Positions 1-12,016 of a stretch of DNA of 64,000 nucleotides are shown here, one piece after another (position 1 is the first letter of the stretch; each line of letters opens with the position of its first letter). This DNA is from Diplosphaera chodatii. Lineage: Eukaryota; Chlorophyta; Trebouxiophyceae; Prasiolales; Stichococcaceae. Location: the NCBI GenBank assembly GCA_032358165.1, contig JAALGY010000016.1:186001-250000 (forward strand), read 5' to 3'. A program made the position numbers and the translations under genes. The notes beneath the pieces were generated by a model that did no database searches, was not told where the DNA came from, and was given only the letters and a program-made list of their open reading frames with translations.

Positions 1-472
1 TTCAGAGGGCACACCAGCTTGATTGATCAGGAAGCGCAGTTCAAATGCGGCGCAGATGCACATTAGCTAGCATCTGCAGCGTGTGCCGGGAGTTGACCCA
101 ACGACTGCGTGTAAATGCAAAGCTCAGGAACGCCTGAACATGAATCCATGGATGCAGATTGACATTCGGGTTCTGCCCTGACTGCCGGGGATGCTCTTGG
201 CACGTGCTGGGTACACAGTCACACCAGCTGTCTGACAGCAATTTGTATCTTGACTTCTTGAGGGTCCGCATCTGGCGTAGCACCGGCCTGGCTGCATGCA
301 GCTCCCCACTGACGATCATGTGATTTTGCTCTTAGGTTGTGCTTTGGATTCAACGGTACGATGTGACGTTAAGTGCGTAGCAGCACCAAACCTTCACACC
401 AGCCCAAGTTGGATGCAAACACGTACTTGCAACACGCATTACCATCGCTGAAGCGGTTGCATGTCATAAAGC
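1..472. other. Left-edge intergenic sequence
   Basis: No gene can be supported here. Open frames on both strands are short and Cys/His/Trp-rich, as expected of chance translation of noncoding DNA. The stretch must hold the promoter of the dehydrogenase that starts at 473. A short minus-strand frame touching the left edge could be the last exon of a gene outside the window, but it has no recognisable family signature. Confidence 0.5.
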
Positions 473-1913
473 ATGATCAAAAATCTGACCAGGCTACCAG
501 CACATGCTGCAGTTGCTGGTGCTGTGCTTCTAGCTTATCAGCATTCGTGGCAGCATGCATGTGCTCAGTCACCGAGCCATGACTGGGTACTGATCACGGG
601 TAGGTGCCGAAGGAAAGAGACAAGATGTGGTATATAGTGATGCGCGTTGGATAGATTTAGTACCATTACCACGGGACATTATCAACACCAGCTTGCAGCA
701 CACTGCTTCTGGCTCATCTGTGCAGGCGCAAACAAGGGCATTGGTTACCAGCTCGCTCAGCAACTATTAGAGCAGGGGCGGCCCGTGATTGTTGCATGCA
801 GAACCCAGCGCAAGGGTACGAGCAACATCTGCCTTGATGTAGAGCCGGCTAGGCTGTGCGGATATGACTCTGGGTGGATCCGCAAGAAGAGGCCACCAGG
901 GCCCGCTGTTTGCTAAGCTGTAGTGTCGTACCAAACAGCCGAGACAGCTGCAGAGTCGCTTCGAGCCTTGGTCGGCAGCACTGCCTTGGTGCAGCCGCTG
1001 CAGCTGGACGTCAGCAGTGGCAGCAGCATCAGTGAGGCGGTGAATCAGCTGCGTGCCAACCATGACCAGCGGCTGGACTGCCTGGTCAACAATGCCGGCA
1101 TCAACACGGTGTCGTGGAGCCAGCGGGGTTGGGATGCCGAGAAGGCAGTCAACTTCGAGGGTCCAGTGCGTCTGGCGGAGGCACTCGCGTCAACCCTTAG
1201 GCCAGGTGCAGCCAGCACACGCACGCATGGTGCGAGCATTCACGTGGAGTGAGCACGGCCAGGAACCACTTTGCAGAGTGTCATCCCTTTCTGTCATCGG
1301 GTGAATTTGCTGGTTTTCCAGACTTCGAAACCCATGCAGGTGGCCGCATCATCAATGTCACCAGCAGCCTGGGTCAGCTGGGTCCAGATGGCACCAAGTA
1401 TGGTGGCATGCCCAGCACTGAGTACCGCAAGGCAATCGCCGGCGCAACCACCCTGCAGCAGCTACGAGACATTGGCTTCGATGGCAAAGATAGTGGCATG
1501 TGCGCAGCCACACGGGCGAAATACCCATGCCCAGCTTACAGGGCGACCAAAGCGATGCTGAACAGGGTGGGTGAGGCTGGCACAATCGCTATCCGCTTAT
1601 CAGAGCGTCTTGAACGAATATCAGCGAGTCGTGTGCATCTGCTGAATACCCTGCTTGCAGATGATGTCCTTACCATACGGGTTTGGCGGTTGCTCTGCAG
1701 GCAACCCAGATCATGGCACAGGATGCGCGCTTTACCTCACGGGGCATCAGCGTCTGCTGCGCATGTCCTGGGTCAGTGCAGACGGACATGAACCCTTTTG
1801 CCAAAAACACTGCAGCACACGGCGCTGCCACTATCGCCTGGCTCGTGAATTATGAACAACCCAGTCAGCTCAGTGGAAAGTTTTGGTGCGAGCAGCGCGA
1901 ACTACCATACTGA
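473..1913 (+). CDS. Short-chain dehydrogenase/reductase (carbonyl reductase type), N-terminally anchored
   Basis: NAD(P)-dependent oxidoreductase of the classical SDR fold; substrate unknown, with carbonyl-reductase-like proteins the closest match I recognise. Five exons join in frame: 473-599, 726-815, 924-1205, 1340-1566 and 1701-1913, giving about 312 residues. The cofactor motif TGANKGIG spans the first splice junction, which fixes exon 1. NNAG follows in exon 3. The catalytic part is in exon 4, with a Ser in NVTSS and the Y-x3-K pair as YRATK. CPGSVQTDM in exon 5 is the usual post-catalytic loop. The start at 473 opens the only frame that reaches TGANKGIG. It adds about 34 residues before the Rossmann core, including a hydrophobic stretch (AAVAGAVLLAY) that could be a membrane anchor or targeting signal. 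Exon 4 has the long insertion before YxxxK typical of carbonyl reductases. The gene is tail-to-tail with the next one. Confidence 0.85.
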
Positions 1914-1928
1914 GGCGTCCTGTCCAAG

Positions 1929-1933
1929 TTACA
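1929..1933 (-). terminator. Candidate poly(A) signal TGTAA
   Basis: TTACA on the + strand reads TGTAA on the minus strand, about 170 nt past the stop of the FemAB-like gene. TGTAA is the usual chlorophyte polyadenylation motif. A five-base motif also occurs by chance, so only the position supports it. Confidence 0.4.
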
Positions 1934-2105
1934 ATGCATGCTGCCAGGCTGTGCAGCGTGTGAGAGCAACCAATTTGACTACCAGAGACACATGCAATTC
2001 TGTTTGGACCTCCTTTCACATGAAGTACAGCATGGATATACCGGTAGTGTACAAGGGCACAAAGGTTCAATCAAATGCAATACCAATACCACTCTATGCT
2101 GTCAT

Positions 2106-4902
2106 TCACGCCGTGCTTTTGTATGGTGACGCCTCAGCGGTCAGCGCATCTAGTGTGTAGTCGATGTTTGCGCGCTCTCTCCTCAGAAACTGCAGTTGCA
2201 GGGTAGGTGCAGCTCAGGCACCATCAAAGCAACACTAGATGCGCGCTCAGCACCGTTTTCCAGGCTGTCTATGGGGGTGCAAACTCGAGTATGACAGCTT
2301 CGTATGTGTGGGCTTATGTTCCCGACAGCTCCAGAAGTTCAGCAGACGCACGTGGGAGACAGCCCCACGAAAGTGGGGGTCGCGGATGTAGTGGGAGGAG
2401 TGCGTCAGGCTGGGCAGGTACCCCCGCTGGATCTTGTGCTCCCCCTGCGCCCCCGCCTCGACACGAGGAAGCTTTGCCTCGATGGCCGCCTCCAGCGCCT
2501 GCGGGTCAGGCGGTAAGGGCTCTGGTCAAATGTTGCCACCGAGTCGCCAAGGCGTGACTGCTGGCCGAGCCTGACTGGCAAGCCCTGCTTCGACTGTAGT
2601 TCACAGCAGGTACCGTGAATCGAAGCAACACAAGGATACCAACAGAAGGCCTGGCCAGCACCACTGCTGGACAGAAGGCAGCAAAGCAGCTACGATACTC
2701 CACAGCCATAACCACCTGGTAGTAGCAAAGCTCAAAGTGGAGGTGCTTGATGTGCAGGCCATATGCGCAGCCCCAGTTCCTGCCAAACAGCGCGTGGCTG
2801 CCCATGAAGTTCAGGGCGCCTGCAAAATCGACCACCCAGACTTCAGGTCAGTACCATCACCGTGAGCACACCGCTATTTGGAAAGTGCAAAGCTACCAAG
2901 CATGACATCACCCAAACCCAAGCAGCCACTGCTGCACGACATGCTGCGATGCAAGTATGGAGCTGTTCGAGTGCTGTGCTGGTGCATGAGCGCAGCACAG
3001 CATACAACTGCTCGTTGATCGACTCATGCAGCCGGGTGTACCTGCGACCAGCTCCCCATCCTGCTCCGCCACGGCGAGCAGCACGCGCTCCGGCATGCGC
3101 TCCCCCAGCTGGTGGAAGAACTCCCGCGTGAGGTACTGCTGCCCCCACTTGTGCACTGCAGAGGCACCGGGACGACTCAGGCCCGTATGCGAACGAGAGC
3201 AAGGCCAGGATATGCCTTGTCGATGGTGGTGCATGCTGCACTCCAAGCAGCGGAGCGCTCCAAAAGAGACAGCTGCCAGGCTGTGGCCTGCGCTCAGATG
3301 CGGTGCGGTTCTCACTTGTGGTGTTCTGGTAGAACTCGTAGAAGCGGTCCCAGACGCGGGGCGTGAGGTCGCCGCCCGTCAGGCGCCGCAGCCGCAGCCC
3401 CGCAGCGGCGACCGCCTTGCGCTCCTGCCGCACATTCTTGCGCTTGCTCTGCTTCAGCGCTGCCAGAAAGTCTTCGAAGCTGCTGTACCCCTGGTTCTCC
3501 CTGCGGCACCACATGACTGTACATGCCCTGCTGTGAGCAGTGAGAGTGAGCATGATGAGTGCAGGGCATGCAGCAGCAGCCGCACATGGCCGACCATACA
3601 GGGGTAACTGCGTGCTCGCTGGTTGGCACTACACAACGGAGCGGCACCAGTGGTATTGGATGCCGGTGCGGTGGAGGTAGCCCAGCTGTCCCAGCTCGCT
3701 GGCCTCCGCCTCCTGGTTGAACGTCATGTGCAGCGACGACACGCCCAGCTCATCTGCACCGCAGATATGCACAGCAATGCTGTTGCATGGCAGGTGCGCA
3801 GAATGATCATTCATCATGTGGCGTCAAGACGCCGGCCTTCCAGTGCCCTCTTTGCAGCAGGGCACCAAGCAGAGGAGCGCACCAGTGATGGTCATCAGCG
3901 TCTGCGCGAGCGCCCTGCGCACCGCGGGCGCCGCTGCCGAGGGCGCCAGCAGGATGCGGGCGCCCGTCGCCGGCGTGAAGGGCACGCACGACTGCGCGGC
4001 GGGACAGGCGTCGTGACACACAGCGCATTGGCCTGACGTGGTGCATACCTAGTCGCACTCACGACCTGCATTCTACGAGACTGATTAATGCTGCAGCAAG
4101 TGATGTGGCCCTCTTCGCTTGTCTGCAGCCATACCTGCAGCTTGGGGTAGTACGACTGCCCAATGCGGTGGCAGCTGCTCGCCCAGCTGTGATCAAACAC
4201 ATACTCTGCACGGGCGCCAGACGCAAATCAGTTGACGCATGATGGATGCTGCCCCTTGCGTGTTGTGCGTCCGATGTTGCCCTGGGCTGTGCAGCGGCAG
4301 TCACTGTTGCATTGAGCCACGAGTCCGCACCTCCATACGAATGTGACTTCAGGTACAGCGGCACACAGCCCAGCAGCTCGCCGCTGCCCTCGTCCCGCAC
4401 CAGCACATGCTGCGGGAGCCAGCCCTCCTCCTTCACCTGCGCAACCACGGGTCGAGGGCATCGCACCTACGCCACAGTTGGCCCGCTGCACGGTGCCGCC
4501 AGCTTGATGTGATGACAGATGCGAGCGCTGCACAGCGGGCGGCCTGGCGGTGGTGGCACAAGCGCGGCGCCACCGGGGCCTGCATCTCACCGCGCAGGCT
4601 GCGAGCTCCAGTGTGTGCAAGAAGCAGTGCAGCGTGAAGGGGTTGGTCTCCCCAGACCCTGTGGCGCACCGATCCCACTCCTCTGCTGACACCTGCAAAG
4701 CACAGCGCACTTGTGGAGGCCGCGCAAGTGGGCACGATGACCACTGCACCCCTGCCAGTATATGCACAATAAAGAGCCCTGGTGCGCTCACCTTGTCCAG
4801 CGAGGTGATGACCTGGACCTGTAGCCTGATCTGCATCTGGGCAGGTGCAGCAGCTGCTGCCTCCGCTGCTGATATCTCAGTGGCTGCAGCGGCGTCGGAC
4901 AT
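2106..4902 (-). CDS. FemAB-like (DUF482) N-acyltransferase family protein
   Basis: Member of the FemAB_like/DUF482 family, a double-GNAT-fold group known mostly from bacteria and named for peptidoglycan-type aminoacyl transfer; its true reaction is not established. Eleven exons read in frame: 4902-4792, 4692-4591, 4436-4331, 4205-4135, 3991-3883, 3753-3648, 3501-3316, 3155-3042, 2819-2716, 2498-2352 and 2189-2106, about 412 residues against roughly 380-400 for the family. Family landmarks appear in order: [32 protein letters not shown]; the basic helix [75 protein letters not shown]; and the C-terminal helix [11 protein letters not shown]. The short Ala-rich leader ([11 protein letters not shown]) is not a clear transit peptide. 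The last intron is placed because reading through loses the family's terminal helix. Confidence 0.85.
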
Positions 4903-5711
4903 AGCCTGAGCAGCGCATCAGCAGTCATCAATTGGTGCTCGCAGGGTCATCCATGTAAGCTCAAGGTTATGTCAATATGCACGAGGTACTTTGCGTGTCA
5001 GGCACCTGAAGGTGCCGCAGGTTGCTGCAGCGCTGCATTCGCCTGTGCCGTACCTGCCACCTCTGCTGCCAGATCTGCGGTGCATGCAAATGGGCGCCAG
5101 GCTCGATGCATGAGTAGCATACGCATTTGAACAGCGCATGCGCGTTGTGCTGCTCATGCTATCCACAAGGCTCACTAGCACGAGGGTTTGACCCACTCAA
5201 CAGTCATGCACACCTGCACCTTGTGCAAACAAGTGTCGCCCCTGACAATGGCATGCAGCTGCATTGGTGCGTCTGAGACATGCGACGTGCGGCATGATGT
5301 GTTGCGGTGGCTGCACATGCCCCCAAATGCGCAAGCCATCGCCCTGTGAGTGGATCGAAAACAGGTGCACTGGAACACTGACGAATGCTCCGTCACTAGA
5401 TCGCAGTCATTTGAATAGCTATTTGGCACTCTCCAGAAGTCGTGAACATGCAAATGCTTGTTGTTGTGTTCCACACAAGCATGCATCGCAACCATCAGCG
5501 ATGTTACATGACCCTGTGGCGAAACGCTGGCAGATGCTTCAATCAACCTTGAACTGAACCGAGTGTGTCTGGAGACGGCAAGTGCCGATCAGTTCAGTTG
5601 CAGCTGAGCATAGTTTGACACACGCACGTTCGTACAGCACACAAGCCATTCTGATCTGTTCGAATATTCAGACGGCAGGCAAGATCGGCAACTGGGTGTC
5701 TGCATCCACCC
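4903..5711. other. Intergenic: promoter of FemAB-like gene and 3' region of ribokinase
   Basis: About 0.8 kb between two genes transcribed leftward. Frames on both strands are short and lack family signatures. TGCATGC-type words are frequent, as elsewhere in the noncoding DNA of this window. No separate gene is seen. Confidence 0.6.
5504..5508 (-). terminator. Candidate poly(A) signal TGTAA
   Basis: TGTAA on the minus strand about 205 nt past the ribokinase stop codon, consistent with the chlorophyte polyadenylation signal. The call rests on position and motif only. Confidence 0.4.
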
Positions 5712-7565
5712 TTATTGCTCTGCAATCAGAGAATCAACATCGGCACGCCACGGCAGGCTGGGCATTGCACCGCGGCCGGCGACACAGATGCCAGCAGCGG
5801 CAGCGGCAAAGCGGAGCGCCGACTGCACGTCCTGTCCCTCCTGGCTGGCCACTGCAAACGCTGCTGTGAAGCAGTCGCCAGCACCAGTGGTGTCGACCAC
5901 CTTGCCAGCTGTGATGACCGGCTGCGGGACCGTCTTGTCCCCTGCAGACGTCATCAAATGCAATCCCCGTTCAGATACTGGTGCTGGCAGCTGCGAAGCA
6001 GATGTGGTATGCCGCTATTTTAAATGGGTCACATCGCAAAGCAGTAATTGCTCGCCGTAGCTGATCATCTGCTCACGTGTGACCAGCAGGGACCCCTTGG
6101 ATCCCAATTTCACGAGCACCGTGTCCACGCCCCGGTCCAGCAACTCTCGTGCTGCTGCTTCCACTTGTTCGTCTCTGTCAGTTGGCATGCCTGGGCATGG
6201 CATCACATGCCCTCATCATGTGCAAGCTTTCTTGCAGATGCCTTGTGTTGCTCGCAACTACATTGAGACATACTGTATGGCTCGGGAACGGAATCACCTG
6301 TCAATCGAGCAAGCTCGGTCTCGTTCGGTGACAGCACTGACAGCAGCGGCAGCAGCTCCTGCGAAATGGATTCCTCGGCACCGCCGCAATCCAAGATCAC
6401 ATTTGCACCACCATCCCTCGCTAGCTGCACCACACCTGCCTCAAGTTGACTTCTGGATGCTCGTCAGTCATTGCAGTGCTTGACAGCTTGCAATGCGTGC
6501 GAGTGCCATGTGAGGCACCTGGGCGGCCTGCAGGTTAATGTCTTCAGGAATCTCCCGCTGCATGAGGACTGTGCCAGCCTGTCGAAGAAGCTGCAAGAGG
6601 ACAGGCAATAGCTTTGCTGCAATGGTGACCACCTTCACAACTCGCTGGACACCACCTTGACACATTTGCAGAGCAGCACCTGCTGCGTTGCCTCTGCGAA
6701 CTCCCAGTCAGCGGTATTTGCGCCACCTGAAGGAATGCATGGCGCTTCATGTCAGTGAGTCACAATAAACATGGCCACAGTCGGAATCGCCGGTGATCAT
6801 GGTGATAGGTGGCCAGACCATGCATGCCAAATCTCACCGACGATGAGGATGCTGTTCTCGCCGGAGGGCTGCACGAGAATGACTGCGGTACCGCTGGGAC
6901 CCTCAACAGCCCTGAGATGATCAATGCCGACGCCGCTGTCATCCAGCGCCTGCCGCAGCATGCTGCTGTTCGCGTCTTTGCCGACCTGCAGACGTGACCA
7001 TGCATGCTCGTCTGAACCACCTACTGGCTGCATTGGCGGAGCAGGAGCCAGGTGATCCGGTGTATGGAGTGAGACCACACCTGGCCAACAAATTGGGTAG
7101 GCCATCCAAGCCGTGCCGCAGCTGCTGCCTGGTTGGCCCCCTGCAGTTGAGCAGCGATACAGGTGTTGAACATGTGTAATACGCTGCAATGCTGGCCATG
7201 CCCTCAAAACTGCATTGATGAGTGAGTGCCACTCCCAAGGTCTCCCAAGACGATGAACGGCGCCCAACATTGCGCACCTTTCCTCCAGGGAAGTAGTCAA
7301 GGCTGTCTGCTGTCAGCGTCTCCCCAGCGTCTGGCATGCGGCTGACTTGCATCACTAGATCCGCATTGACGCTGCCCACCACCACCAACGGCCGATGCGC
7401 GTCATCGCTGCGGGCGCTGCAGCGCGCTGCCTGCTGTTTGCGGGATGGCCCGCCAACCTTGCAGCGGTGTGGATGATGGCGTTGCAGACATAGGATAGAC
7501 GTAAGCTGCTTCGTACCGCCAAGGGATGCTGGCATCGTTTCAAGCCCTGAGATGAACGTGATCAT
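5712..7565 (-). CDS. Ribokinase (pfkB family sugar kinase), probably organellar
   Basis: Phosphorylates D-ribose to ribose 5-phosphate; pfkB family. About eight exons. Exon 1 (7565-7278) carries VVVGSVNADLVMQ and the start of the GGKGANQ box (FPGGK), which is completed by exon 2 (7140-7081, GANQAAAAARLG). Exon 3 (6985-6838) gives LDDSGVGIDHL and GTAVILVQPSGENSI. Exon 4 near 6726 has GANTADWEF. The next exons hold AGTVLMQREIP (around 6600-6520), VILDCGGAEE and LSPNETELARLTG (around 6430-6300), and VKLGSKGSLL (around 6190-6060). The last exon (about 5942-5712) contains the catalytic anion-hole motif VDTTGAGDCFTAAFA and the C-terminal AAAAAGICVAGRGAMPSLP. Some 50 Arg/Ser/Gln-rich residues precede the kinase core, compatible with a transit peptide; the Arabidopsis ribokinase is plastidial. 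The exact edges of exons 4-7 are approximate. Confidence 0.9.
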
Positions 7566-7882
7566 TCACGATCATAGATGGGTGCGCAGCCGCAACAGGC
7601 CAACAGCATGTGCACCAATGTCTTTGCGATCAACGCATGCGACTTGCTTTAGGTGTCTCACAAGACTCCAGTTGTAGATGCAGTCATGTATAATGACTTG
7701 CACACCGGACAAGGACAAAGTAATGGGACCCGGGTGGGCTTGGGGGCTGGGAAGCTGCACAGCTGCTGGGCTTGAGGGCTTAAGGCAAGGTGTATCTCTA
7801 ACATCGGACTTGCCATGCCGTGTGCCATACCGTGCTCGCACATACAGGCTGACAGACTCACAGGCAATGCCTCTGACGTGCC
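7566..7882. other. Short spacer between UTP6 and ribokinase genes
   Basis: About 0.3 kb between two leftward genes, holding the ribokinase promoter and the end of the UTP6 transcript. No reading frame here looks protein-coding. Confidence 0.5.
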
Positions 7883-10800
7883 TCAGGTATGTTTGAGGCC
7901 AGCAGCAAATGCTTCTGTGTCGTGCAGTGCCTTGCGGGCACGCTGGATCAGCACGCCGCTGCTGGGCACCCCGCAGCCGGGCTGCCCTTGTGCAAACTGC
8001 ACATACTCAAGCCACAGCTGCGAGTCCTCCGCGCCATACGCCGCGACAGCAGCCTCGAATGCGGACCGTGCAGCAGCAGCACCAGCGCTGGGCTCGCACG
8101 CAGCAATGGCTGCCGTCTCAGCCCGTGCCGCTGCAAGGAACAGCTCCGCTCCCGGGGGTGGACCGCCAGCCAGGCGCCGCCACAGAGCACGCGCAGCACC
8201 AATGCCGCTGATAGCGTGTGTGGCCTCGACAGCTGCCGCAGCTGCAGACCCCATGCCACCCTATGCAGCCACAGAAGGGTCAGCAGTGACAAATGGCCGA
8301 CGATCTGCTGGACCCGATGGACTGCTGCTTGGTTTCAGAACAGCACCTTAGAGTCTGCCAAAGCGCCCTGCAGCAGACTCACCCTGACAGGGCCCTTCCG
8401 CTGGCCCAGGCAAGCAGCTGCGAGCTGGTCCAGCAGCCCGTGCAGCGGCGCGCCTGCTGCAGTGAGCGCCTCGAGGGCTGACAGCCACACCGGCGCTGCC
8501 TCTGGTTCACTGCTCACAGCCCTGACGGCAGCAAGCGCCGCTGCCTCCAGCTGCCGCAGCGCTGCACCCTTGCCATCTGCTGACTCAGCAGCCGCCAGCT
8601 GTGTACCAGCATCCAAGCAAGTCACAAGTCGGGCCAGGATGGAGGTGGGGACGTAACCAGTTGTGATGCATGTTGTCAAGGTTGTGTGCGGCATCATACA
8701 CCGTGAAAGGACAGGGGGGTCGCACCTGCATCGTGCAGTGCTGCGCCTGCAGCACAAGCAGCTGCTGCTGCAGCGCGGGGGCCTGTGGCATCGCCGACGC
8801 AGCGCGCTGCGCTGCGGCCAGCGCCGCTTCGGGGCGCCCGCACCGCAGTGCCAACATGGGCCAGTCCAGCAGCACCTCCTCGGACGCCAGGCCTGTCATG
8901 CGTCAGAAGCCATGCTGGCAATCGTGACTGCACTTTGAGTGGATGGGGGCCCTCCTACTCCGTGTTGTGTGGCAGAACATCCAATCATGGCCGACGCTGC
9001 ACCATTGGCAGGCAGCCGGGGTGCAGCATGCCTCCCTACCTGTATCGGCCGCCTGCTCCAGGGCAGCCAGGACCCGGTCGGCTGCAGCAGCAGCTGCTGT
9101 TGCGCTGGCCGCTTGCTGTGCTGCGTCAACTTCACCAGCGTCTGATAGCTGCAGATGGTGCTGAAGCTGCTCTGTCAGGAACCCGATGTACCTGCCAAAC
9201 AGCTCTGTGCTGGGGGCGGTCTGCAGCGCCTGCTGGTAGGTGTCGACGGCAGCCTGCGCGGTGCAGAGACTCCAATGAGGGGTTGCACTGGCATTGTGGC
9301 GGGTCATTACGAGCTGCAGAACGATGGCCTTGCTGACGCAAGCGGCTGCTGACTCCAGTACAGCATGAAAGTGTCACACGCACCTGCAGCCCCTCCTGCT
9401 CAAGGTCTGATTGAGTGTGGCGCCGTGCCATGACCTCAACCGCCACTGGCTGCCCAGCAAAGTCCTTGGCAATGCTGTCATAGATCTCTGCTTCAACGCC
9501 AGGCACTCCTGCATGCCAATAGCTGCACTTTCTGGCGCACGCATTCACCCAGCAATGTGCGTATTCGGCACAATCACACAGTGGCTCCAGCGCAAGCACC
9601 ACCTGACGCCAGCCCTAAATTGCCGGCCAGCTCTGACCTGGCAGCTGGAAAGGTGCTAGGGCGTCCAGGAAATGGCGCCGCAGCTCTACATCATCTGGAT
9701 GCGCTGCAATGGCATTGCGGAACACAATGCGAGCAATGCCGCCGCCCAGCACTGCCTCAAGGGCCGCCCCCGCCGGCTCCTCAGCCTCCATCGAGCCGTC
9801 CTGCCCGTCTCGACCAGCTGCACCATCCGGCGCTGCATCACCTGCAGTGCCGTCCCGAGTCAGTCTGAAGCCTGCGCATTGTGTGGCCGTGCTGTGAAGC
9901 ACATAATTCATGGCCTGCACACCACCTAGTCCACCTGCAGGGGGCAATCAGTCCTGTGCTCCACAGAGCCACACAGACAGGGTCCTGCTCAAGTCCCGCA
10001 CCGTGCTCGCCCACGCCCAGCACACGTTGGCGGGCGGCCAGTCGCGCAGCGTAGGTGAGCTCCAGACGGAAGTACTCCACCCACCTGAGGGCGCGATGTG
10101 GATGTTCGGCCTCTGCACGAAACAGATTGTGACTGCAGATAACAGCAGCATGCCAGGGAGCGCTGCGGAAGGCGGGGCAATGGCCCAGCTCACAGGTGGG
10201 TGGAGTCTGACGACATGCGCAGGCCGCGCTGCATCAGCGAGCGAGCAGCGGCAGCATTGCCATTCTGTCGCAGCTCCCATGCGGCGGCAGCGGTCCACAG
10301 CCCCGCTGCTGTGGGGTGCAGCTGCAGCGCCTTGGTGAGCACCTGTGCACGGCAACATATAGCTTTCCAACCCTGCAGACCATACATCATGCCATTGTCT
10401 CATGAGGTGGTCCTCTGCATCGTGCACGATGTGTACAGGGTCCCCTGCAGCACGACAGCACCCCTGGGCTGTGCTGTGGGCGCTCAGACCAGGGGGCGCA
10501 CCCGGGAGGTGCGGCGGGTGCTGCCGCTCTGCCGGCAGTACGCCAGCCAGCGGGACCAGAGCCCCAGGTCGCCGGCGAACTTGCGGGCGGCGCGCTCGAA
10601 GATGAAGTGGATGCGCCGGACCCCCGCGTGGTCCGCCAGGCTGGGCTTGCCGTGCAGGCGGCGCAGCTTCTTCCGCATCACCCGCAGCGACTCCACCTGC
10701 CGCTCGTACTGAATGTACCTGCGACCGTGTGGTCGGGTCGCTCAGTTCTCTGGATTTTGATTCAGTAGAAGTACCATGTCACCAACATGCCACTGCTGTC

Positions 10801-11265
10801 CTCATTGTTTTGACGATGGACGGCTGTTTGCCTAGGCCATGACACCCGATGCCAGCTGTGGTCAGCACTAACGGGCTGTCCCGTCATGACGCCCACCTGA
10901 GGTAGTCCGCCTTCAGTGGCGCGCGCCGCTTCAGCAGGTACTCAAACTCTGTGCGCTTGGCGGCAACCTGCTTCAGCTCGGCCGCATTGAAGAACCCGCG
11001 CTTCTCCAGATCCTCCAACTCTGGAACCATCTCCTCCATGTGATATCTGCATCACAATTCGTGGTGCACTTGTCAGGCTTGCAACGAGGATGCCAGAGTC
11101 TCCCCACCAACACACAGCAGCCGCATTGGACCCATTCAGCATGCGCCATCGCCTGACACGCTGACAGTTGATCTGGTGAACTGCCTACTACAGCTTCCGC
11201 ATACAGGGGAGCCTGTATGCAGACATGCAGCTTTGCACGACAACGGACCTGACTGTGTCTGCCAT
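7883..11265 (-). CDS. UTP6: U3 snoRNP / SSU processome protein UTP6
   Basis: Nucleolar component of the UTP-B subcomplex of the small-subunit processome, needed for 18S pre-rRNA cleavage. The N-terminus is diagnostic: a 17-nt first exon (11265-11249, MADTV plus a split codon) splices to exon 2 (11046-10897), reading RYHMEEMVPELEDLEKRG and then KRAEFEYLLKRRAPLKADYLR. The next exon (about 10718-10484) has SLADHAGVRRIHFIFERAARKF, the classic UTP6 helix. Half-a-TPR repeats follow: LQLHPTAAGLWTAAAAWELR with NAAAARSLMQRGLR (about 10340-10200), VEYFRLELTYAARL (about 10080), and IARIVFRNAIAAHPDDVELRRHFLDAL (within about 9960-9640). The C-terminal half runs through exons near 9520-9390, 9270-9050, 8895-8730, 8650-8340 and 8254-7883, rich in Ala and HAT-like helices such as LFGRYIGFLTEQLQ and LWLEYVQFAQ. 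Middle exon edges are approximate. It is divergent from the coatomer gene. Confidence 0.9.
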
Positions 11266-12016
11266 GATGCTGCCGTGGCTTGGGTGGCTAGTACTACTGG
11301 CGGCTTACCACTGGCGGCTTAGTCACGATGCTGATATCAGTGTGCGGCGCAGATCAGCCTACTAATTGTATTCAATCGAATAGCGCTCCTGGCTTGCCGA
11401 AGAGTGCGTGTGCGATTTAACAGGTACGCGGCATGCCACTGACATGCTCATGCCAGCATTGCTTGGTGGCAGCCGGATGTTAGTTTGTCAAGCACCGCAC
11501 ACACTCAATATAGCACCGTTTGCCAAGCTCCGAAAGTGCCTGTAAGCAATTGCGATTGTTGTAAATGGTCTGCGGCTTGTCGGCTCCTGGCTGGTCACGT
11601 GCCGCCATGTGACTTTGAAGCCCTAGAGTTCCACTGTAGCCATAAAGTCCACCCCTCTTCACCACGATGCTGGCTTGCGAACCCGCGACAAGTGCTGGCA
11701 CAGCGGCAGTGCTTGATCAACACGTGAGCCTGTCATAAGTGAGCATCGGTCCTGCAGCGTGCCGCACAAGGGCTCAGTCAAAAGGCAGTCAGACCACGGG
11801 CCTCGATCAATCAGCAGGCCACTTGTTGCACTGCGCCTTAGCAGACCAGTGTGACCGGTTCATTGCTCATCGTCGCCTGTAGCATCTGGCATGGGGCTGC
11901 CACGGCGTTCCTCGTTTGCAGCTGCGGCGTAGAGCCCTCTGGGCCTTCGATCTTGCACCCAGACTACAGCAGAGGTCACGCTCCCAGCTCGCGGCGGGCA
12001 CGCGCGGTCTTGTGAC
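11266..12016. promoter_or_regulatory. Divergent promoter region, UTP6 / coatomer gamma
   Basis: About 750 nt separate the start codons of two genes transcribed away from each other, so it must contain both promoters and 5' leaders. No obvious TATA box or other known motif, and no coding frame, could be identified. Confidence 0.5.
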
